A stretch of 64,000 nt of DNA from Priestia filamentosa. Its GTDB lineage: Bacteria > Bacillota > Bacilli > Bacillales > Bacillaceae_H. Shown here one piece after another: positions 60,153 through 64,000 of this stretch; the first letter of the stretch is position 1; every line of letters starts with the position of its first letter. The position numbers were made by a program, and so were the translations under genes. The DNA lies in the NCBI RefSeq assembly GCF_900177535.1, contig NZ_FXAJ01000002.1, positions 868,001 through 932,000 on the forward strand, written 5' to 3'. Below the pieces are notes generated by a model. That model worked only from the letters and a program-made list of their open reading frames with translations, did not search any database and was not told the DNA's origin.

Positions 60153-61508
60153 TTACATAGAGCTTATATTTTTGTTTTGCAAATCAAATTCTGGAGGACG
60201 CTTTTGAAACATTTTGGTTAAATATAGTAAATAAATAAAACCAACCAATAGCCAAGTTCCTCCTAATAATAGAGAGTAAATATTTAACTTCGTTATAAAC
60301 AATAAAATAATAACAGCACCTATTAGAGGAATGAGTAAATTAAATATGCCACTTCTCAGCGTCCTCTGCTTTCCTCTTATAAAATAGTGAACAATTACAG
60401 CAATATTCACAAACATAAAAGAGAATAGAGCTCCAAAGTTAATGAGAGAGGTAGCTGTTTCTATACTTAGAAATATGGCACTTAATGCAATACAAGCAAT
60501 TATGAATAAGTTATAGATTGGTGTTTTAAAGGTTAAAGAAATATAACCAAACACTTTTTTAGGAAGAACATTATCTCTGCCCATCGCATACAATATCCTC
60601 GCTCCACTAGTACCTGAGGCTATGGCAGATGAGACGGAAGAGGTTAATACAACAGAAACAAACAGGCTATTCAGAAAATTACCTCCAGCATATTTTATGA
60701 CATCTACTATAGCTGTATCAGGATTTTGAAACGTACTAAACTTTGGAAATATAGCCTGTGCGAAATAAGTTGCAATGACGAAGAGTAGACCTCCTATTAA
60801 TGTAATAGCAAAAATAGCCTTGGGGAGTGCTTTTTTAGGATTTTTAGTCTCTTCAGCCAACGTAGTAATCGCATCAAACCCGAGAAAACTAAAACATAGG
60901 AGAGGAACAACAGATAGAATGTTATTCCAATCAACACTTGCACTATAAAAAGGTTCTCTCGTAAATAGTTCCCCTTCCCCCTTTCCTGAGATCAATCCCT
61001 GTATACAAAAGAAACTAAAAATGAGAATGAAAGAGATTTGGAAAAAGACAAGAAAGGTATTAACATTTGTAGCAATTTTAATTCCCAAAATGTTAACTAT
61101 CGTTACAATTACCACAAAAAACACAATACAAAGTTCGATTGGAACTTTTGGAAAATACGCATTTAGCATAGTTCCAAAAAGTAAGGAACTAATCATAGGG
61201 CTAAACATATAATCTAGCAAGATGACCCATCCTACTAGAAAACCAAGATGTGAATTAATCCCTTTCTGAACAAAAGCATAAGCAGAACCAGTGGCAGGAT
61301 AAACTTTAACCATTTTGGCGTAACTATAAGCAGTGAATAAGATAACCATTAAAGCAATAATATAAGCTGTTGGCACCATCCCTTTAGTTTGATTAATAGC
61401 GATGCCATATGTGCTAAAAACAGTAATAGGGGCCATAAAAGATAGACCAAATAAAACGATATGCCTTGTATTTAACAAAGGTTTCAACTCAGATGTTTCT
61501 TTTGTCAT
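60153..61508 (-). CDS. APC family amino acid/amine permease
   Basis: ATG 61508 follows AAGGAGGAGAGTGTT; an in-frame ATG at 61526 lies upstream of this site. The 451-aa protein has twelve hydrophobic segments and APC marks: LFGLSFMAPITVFSTYGIAI at helix 1 and SFLGFDAITTLAEETKNPKK at helix 6. It is in a probable operon with the amidohydrolase and next to agmatine deiminase, so an amine or amino acid substrate is likely. Confidence 0.88.
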   Translation of the reverse strand: MTKETSELKPLLNTRHIVLFGLSFMAPITVFSTYGIAINQTKGMVPTAYIIALMVILFTAYSYAKMVKVYPATGSAYAFVQKGINSHLGFLVGWVILLDYMFSPMISSLLFGTMLNAYFPKVPIELCIVFFVVIVTIVNILGIKIATNVNTFLVFFQISFILIFSFFCIQGLISGKGEGELFTREPFYSASVDWNNILSVVPLLCFSFLGFDAITTLAEETKNPKKALPKAIFAITLIGGLLFVIATYFAQAIFPKFSTFQNPDTAIVDVIKYAGGNFLNSLFVSVVLTSSVSSAIASGTSGARILYAMGRDNVLPKKVFGYISLTFKTPIYNLFIIACIALSAIFLSIETATSLINFGALFSFMFVNIAVIVHYFIRGKQRTLRSGIFNLLIPLIGAVIILLFITKLNIYSLLLGGTWLLVGFIYLLYLTKMFQKRPPEFDLQNKNISSM

Positions 61509-61980
61509 AACACTCTCCTCCTTCATTCAATAATGTCTTAAAATTTATATAAATCTCATTTTATGTAAATACTAAAATGGCACCACAAAGATTATTAAAA
61601 CGATGATAATTATCTATATACTGCGGAAGAAATGAGAGTTTTTAATAAGGAAGCTAAAATATACTTGTTTATGCAGGATAAGATTTTATAAGTAGATGTA
61701 TAGGAGTAGATCATCATTTATTTTTATTTTTGACATAACACCCTACCCAATATTAACTACCGTTAGTTAGTATAGGCAGGATGTTGATTTATGACTAATC
61801 AGTTAATCGAGTGACTGCACATTAAGAAATACAATTGTAAGGCATTTGAAGAGAAATATGGTTACTGGCTGCTGGTTGTTTTCCATTCCAAGAATAGCAT
61901 ATAGATATATTTTATGTTGAAATTTGTCATCTTGTCTTACATAGATAAGATGACAAATTAACTTTTAATATGGTTTTTAC
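61509..61980 (-). other. Spacer with two hairpins
   Basis: Hairpin AATTTGTCATCTT (61921-61933) / AAGATGACAAATT (61947-61959) is the terminator of agmatine deiminase, 22 bp past its stop. An imperfect inverted repeat spans 61738-61786 (AACACCCTACC...TTAACTA / TTAGTTA...GGCAGGATGTT). No gene is present. The permease promoter should lie in 61509-61620; no sigma-54 site is visible there. Confidence 0.55.
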
Positions 61981-63099
61981 TTAATAATTTTTCTGAGACG
62001 TAGATGCAGGTTGTTGTTGTGTAATACAATGAATATTTCCTCCAGCTATCGGAAGCTCACGCGTATCTATTAAGATGACTTTTCGATCTGGATAAATTTC
62101 CTCAAATTTCTTTCGAGCTTTATCATCACTTGGATCATCAAATGAAGGAACAATTACAGCTCCGTTGCATAGATAGCAATTAATATATGTGGCAACAAAA
62201 GGCATGCCTTCTTCACGCTTATAACTAGACGATGCAAAATCAATATTCTCACTGGCTTCCTTAGAGAGAATAAGTTCATTAGGTAATTCAATTTTATGAA
62301 TGATTAGAGGTCTGCCCTTCGCATCTGTAGCTTCTTTTAGTATTTTATATGCTTCCTGATGAACATGGTATTGAGGATGATTAACATCTTCTGTCCAGCC
62401 AATAGCAACTTCTCCTGGACGAACAAAAAAAGCCAAGTCATCTACATGTCCATCTGTTTCATCTCCTATCAATCCATCTTTAAGCCATATTACTTTTTCA
62501 ATGTTTAAATACTCCTTTAATCTATCTTCAATTTCACTTTTAGAAAGATGTGGGTTGCGGTTCTTGTTTAATAGACATTGCTCTGTTGTAATTAAAGTTC
62601 CTTCTCCGTCTACCGTAATAGATCCACCTTCTAAGATAAATTCTGTACATTCATAACAGTTTTTGTTTTCGATTTCAAGAACTTTCTTTTTCACCATTAA
62701 ATCAAGATCCCAGGGAAAGTATAATCCTCCTTGAAGTCCTCCCCAAGCATTAAACCCCCAGTTTATTCCTCTTATCTCTCCCTCCTCATTCTTTACAAAT
62801 GTAGGACCAATATCTCTCATCCAAGCATCATTTGAAGAGATTTCTACAACTCGAACATGATGAGGAAGCATAGCTCTTGCATTTTCGTACTGTTCTGCGT
62901 TCACACCTACGGTAACAGGTTCAAACTCAGAGATAGAACTTACTACTTTAGCAAAAACTTGTTGTGCAGGTTTTGCTCCATTGCGCCACGTATCTGTTCT
63001 AACAGGCCATAACATCCATGTACCTGCATGTTGTTCAAACTCTCCGGGCATTCTAAACCCGTCCTTTTTAGGTGTACTATTTGTAATTGATAAACTCAC
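61981..63099 (-). CDS. aguA: Agmatine deiminase
   Basis: The 372-aa protein is full length and matches AguA: RMPGEFEQHAGTWMLWPVRT, NDAWMRDIGPTF, FILEGGSITVDGEGTLITTE, DETDGHVDDLAFF and the catalytic cysteine C358 in AGGNIHCITQQQP. It converts agmatine to N-carbamoylputrescine and ammonia. aguB is not in the window. Transcription starts from a sigma-54 promoter at 63146-63162, with the gene for a sigma-54 activator directly upstream. AAGGAGGAATTTACA precedes the GTG/ATG start region. Confidence 0.94.
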   Translation of the reverse strand: MSLSITNSTPKKDGFRMPGEFEQHAGTWMLWPVRTDTWRNGAKPAQQVFAKVVSSISEFEPVTVGVNAEQYENARAMLPHHVRVVEISSNDAWMRDIGPTFVKNEEGEIRGINWGFNAWGGLQGGLYFPWDLDLMVKKKVLEIENKNCYECTEFILEGGSITVDGEGTLITTEQCLLNKNRNPHLSKSEIEDRLKEYLNIEKVIWLKDGLIGDETDGHVDDLAFFVRPGEVAIGWTEDVNHPQYHVHQEAYKILKEATDAKGRPLIIHKIELPNELILSKEASENIDFASSSYKREEGMPFVATYINCYLCNGAVIVPSFDDPSDDKARKKFEEIYPDRKVILIDTRELPIAGGNIHCITQQQPASTSQKNY

Positions 63100-63145
63100 T
63101 GTAAATTCCTCCTTAAACCTTTCAGTTTCTGTCAGTTATTTATAA

Positions 63146-63162
63146 TGCAAGTTTTGTGCCAA
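63146..63162 (-). promoter_or_regulatory. Sigma-54 (SigL) promoter of aguA
   Basis: The minus strand reads TTGGCACAAAACTTGCA: TGGCAC and TTGC with 5-nt spacing, the canonical -24/-12 element, 47 bp upstream of the aguA start. Confidence 0.92.
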
Positions 63163-63203
63163 TTCATTTTCAATTTAATATTTAGAGATTCGTAAATAAA
63201 AAG

Positions 63204-64000
63204 TTAGGAGATATCATATTTTTTCATTCGACGTACAACGGCAGATTGAGTCAAGCCAAGCTTCTCTGCCATTTTACGAGTAGATTTATATTTAGAATAA
63301 GCTCTTAAAATCATCTTACGCTCTATACTATCTAAATACTCAGAAAGACTTTTTCCTTGTAACTCCTCTTCCTCTGCTCCTAATGAAGCTGGTTCATCGT
63401 CAGTTTTTAGCATGTGGTATGGCAAGTCATTTTCCAAGATTTTTTCTTGCCTTACTGTAATAACAAGTCTTTCGATAAGATTTTCTAGTTCACGGATATT
63501 TCCAGGCCAGTTATAACGATAGAAAAAAGGCTGAACTTCTTTTGATAATACGACATTTCTTTGATATTTATAGTTATACGTTTGAAGAAAGTGATGTGCA
63601 AGTGGGAGAATGTCTTCTCTTCGTTCTTTAAGGGAAAGAATCTCTATAGGAATGACATTTAACCGATAATACAGATCTTCTCTAAAACGTTTTTCTTTTA
63701 CAAGCTGTAGTAAATCCTGGTTTGTTGCTGTAATTATCCTTGTATCAGAGTGCTGTAAAACTGTAGAACCAATAGGAAGAAACGACTTATCTTGAAGAAA
63801 TTGAAGCAGTTTAGGCTGTAGTTCTAGAGGGAATTCACCAATTTCATCTAAAAATAAGGTTCCACCAGAGGCTTCTTCTATTAAACCTGTTTTTCCTCTG
63901 CTGTTAGCCCCTGTAAAAGCTCCTTTCTTATAACCGAACAATTCTGACTCAATTAAATTAGCTGGAAGAGCTCCACAGTTTACTTGAACAAATGGTTGAT
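63204..64000 (-). CDS. Sigma-54-dependent transcriptional activator, C-terminal part
   Basis: The frame is open to the right edge, so about 265 residues are visible. The AAA+ domain shows [20 protein letters not shown], the sigma-54 contact [26 protein letters not shown] (Walker B), [13 protein letters not shown] and [20 protein letters not shown]-terminal helix-turn-helix, [20 protein letters not shown], binds DNA. It ends 42 bp before the sigma-54 promoter of aguA and most likely activates it in response to agmatine or an amino acid. The sensor domain is outside the window. Confidence 0.93.
   Translation of the reverse strand, partial: QPFVQVNCGALPANLIESELFGYKKGAFTGANSRGKTGLIEEASGGTLFLDEIGEFPLELQPKLLQFLQDKSFLPIGSTVLQHSDTRIITATNQDLLQLVKEKRFREDLYYRLNVIPIEILSLKERREDILPLAHHFLQTYNYKYQRNVVLSKEVQPFFYRYNWPGNIRELENLIERLVITVRQEKILENDLPYHMLKTDDEPASLGAEEEELQGKSLSEYLDSIERKMILRAYSKYKSTRKMAEKLGLTQSAVVRRMKKYDIS

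Noticed and set aside
61550-61600. Possible sigma-54 element (ATGGCACC) upstream of the permease
   Set aside because: The -12 TTGC is missing at the required spacing and the orientation is away from the permease.

Overview
The window is an AT-rich chromosomal segment of an endospore-forming Bacillaceae bacterium. Strong AGGAGG-type ribosome binding sites, a CwlJ-type cortex lytic enzyme, a GerAB-type germination permease, an RsbR paralogue, a guanidine-I riboswitch of the ykkC class and a B. subtilis yng-type leucine catabolic operon all point this way. A Priestia/Bacillus-like host is my inference; no rRNA, tRNA, CRISPR array, prophage or intact insertion sequence was seen.

Layout. 1-9.1 kb: edge of a truncated gene with a palindromic operator, then a seven-gene minus-strand operon for leucine/isovalerate degradation (acyl-CoA dehydrogenase, acyl-CoA ligase, biotin carboxylase, biotin carrier, HMG-CoA lyase, enoyl-CoA hydratase, carboxyltransferase). 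9.3-13.5 kb: a decayed fragment, RDD membrane protein, methyltransferase, RsbR paralogue and DUF2306-like protein. 13.7-22.4 kb: a carboxylic or sugar-acid catabolic island (cupin, cyclase, DUF1537 four-carbon acid sugar kinase, class II aldolase, CitM-type transporter, SDR, Fe-ADH/ALDH, Asp/Glu racemase homologue, LysR, isopropylmalate-dehydrogenase-like enzyme). Its centre is wrecked: two deletion fusions, frameshifts and an amber codon destroy the transporter and three dehydrogenases, while the flanking kinase, aldolase, racemase homologue, regulator and dehydrogenase are intact.

22.5-34.8 kb: XRE regulator, quinone-reductase-like MDR protein, MBL hydrolase, a PadR-DUF1048-ABC operon whose ATPase is truncated, GH16 glucanase, GerAB, a CysJ-like reductase without flavodoxin domain, LysR with Asp/Glu racemase, thioredoxin-like protein and HPP protein. 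35-45 kb: small membrane proteins, GNAT, ABM monooxygenase, a 52-aa orphan protein, OYE, VOC, secreted protein, a nonsense-interrupted HhH-type ORF, CwlJ, hydrolase, and a DoxX gene under a Fur-box-like operator. 45-53 kb: a guanidine-I riboswitch with its paired SMR exporters, PadR/HAAS, hydrolase, DUF3224, SpeG, and a second SMR pair under a TetR regulator with two identical operators. 53-64 kb: DUF3231, tannase-like esterase, prolyl 4-hydroxylase, TetR, YtcJ-like amidohydrolase, APC permease, agmatine deiminase behind a canonical sigma-54 promoter, and a sigma-54 activator running off the right edge.

The most distinctive signals beyond genes are two families of dispersed hairpin elements in intergenic spacers, a duplicated 3' region of a 52-aa protein, and repeated gene remnants made by internal deletions. 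Statements about families come from recognition of motifs by eye; no database search was run.
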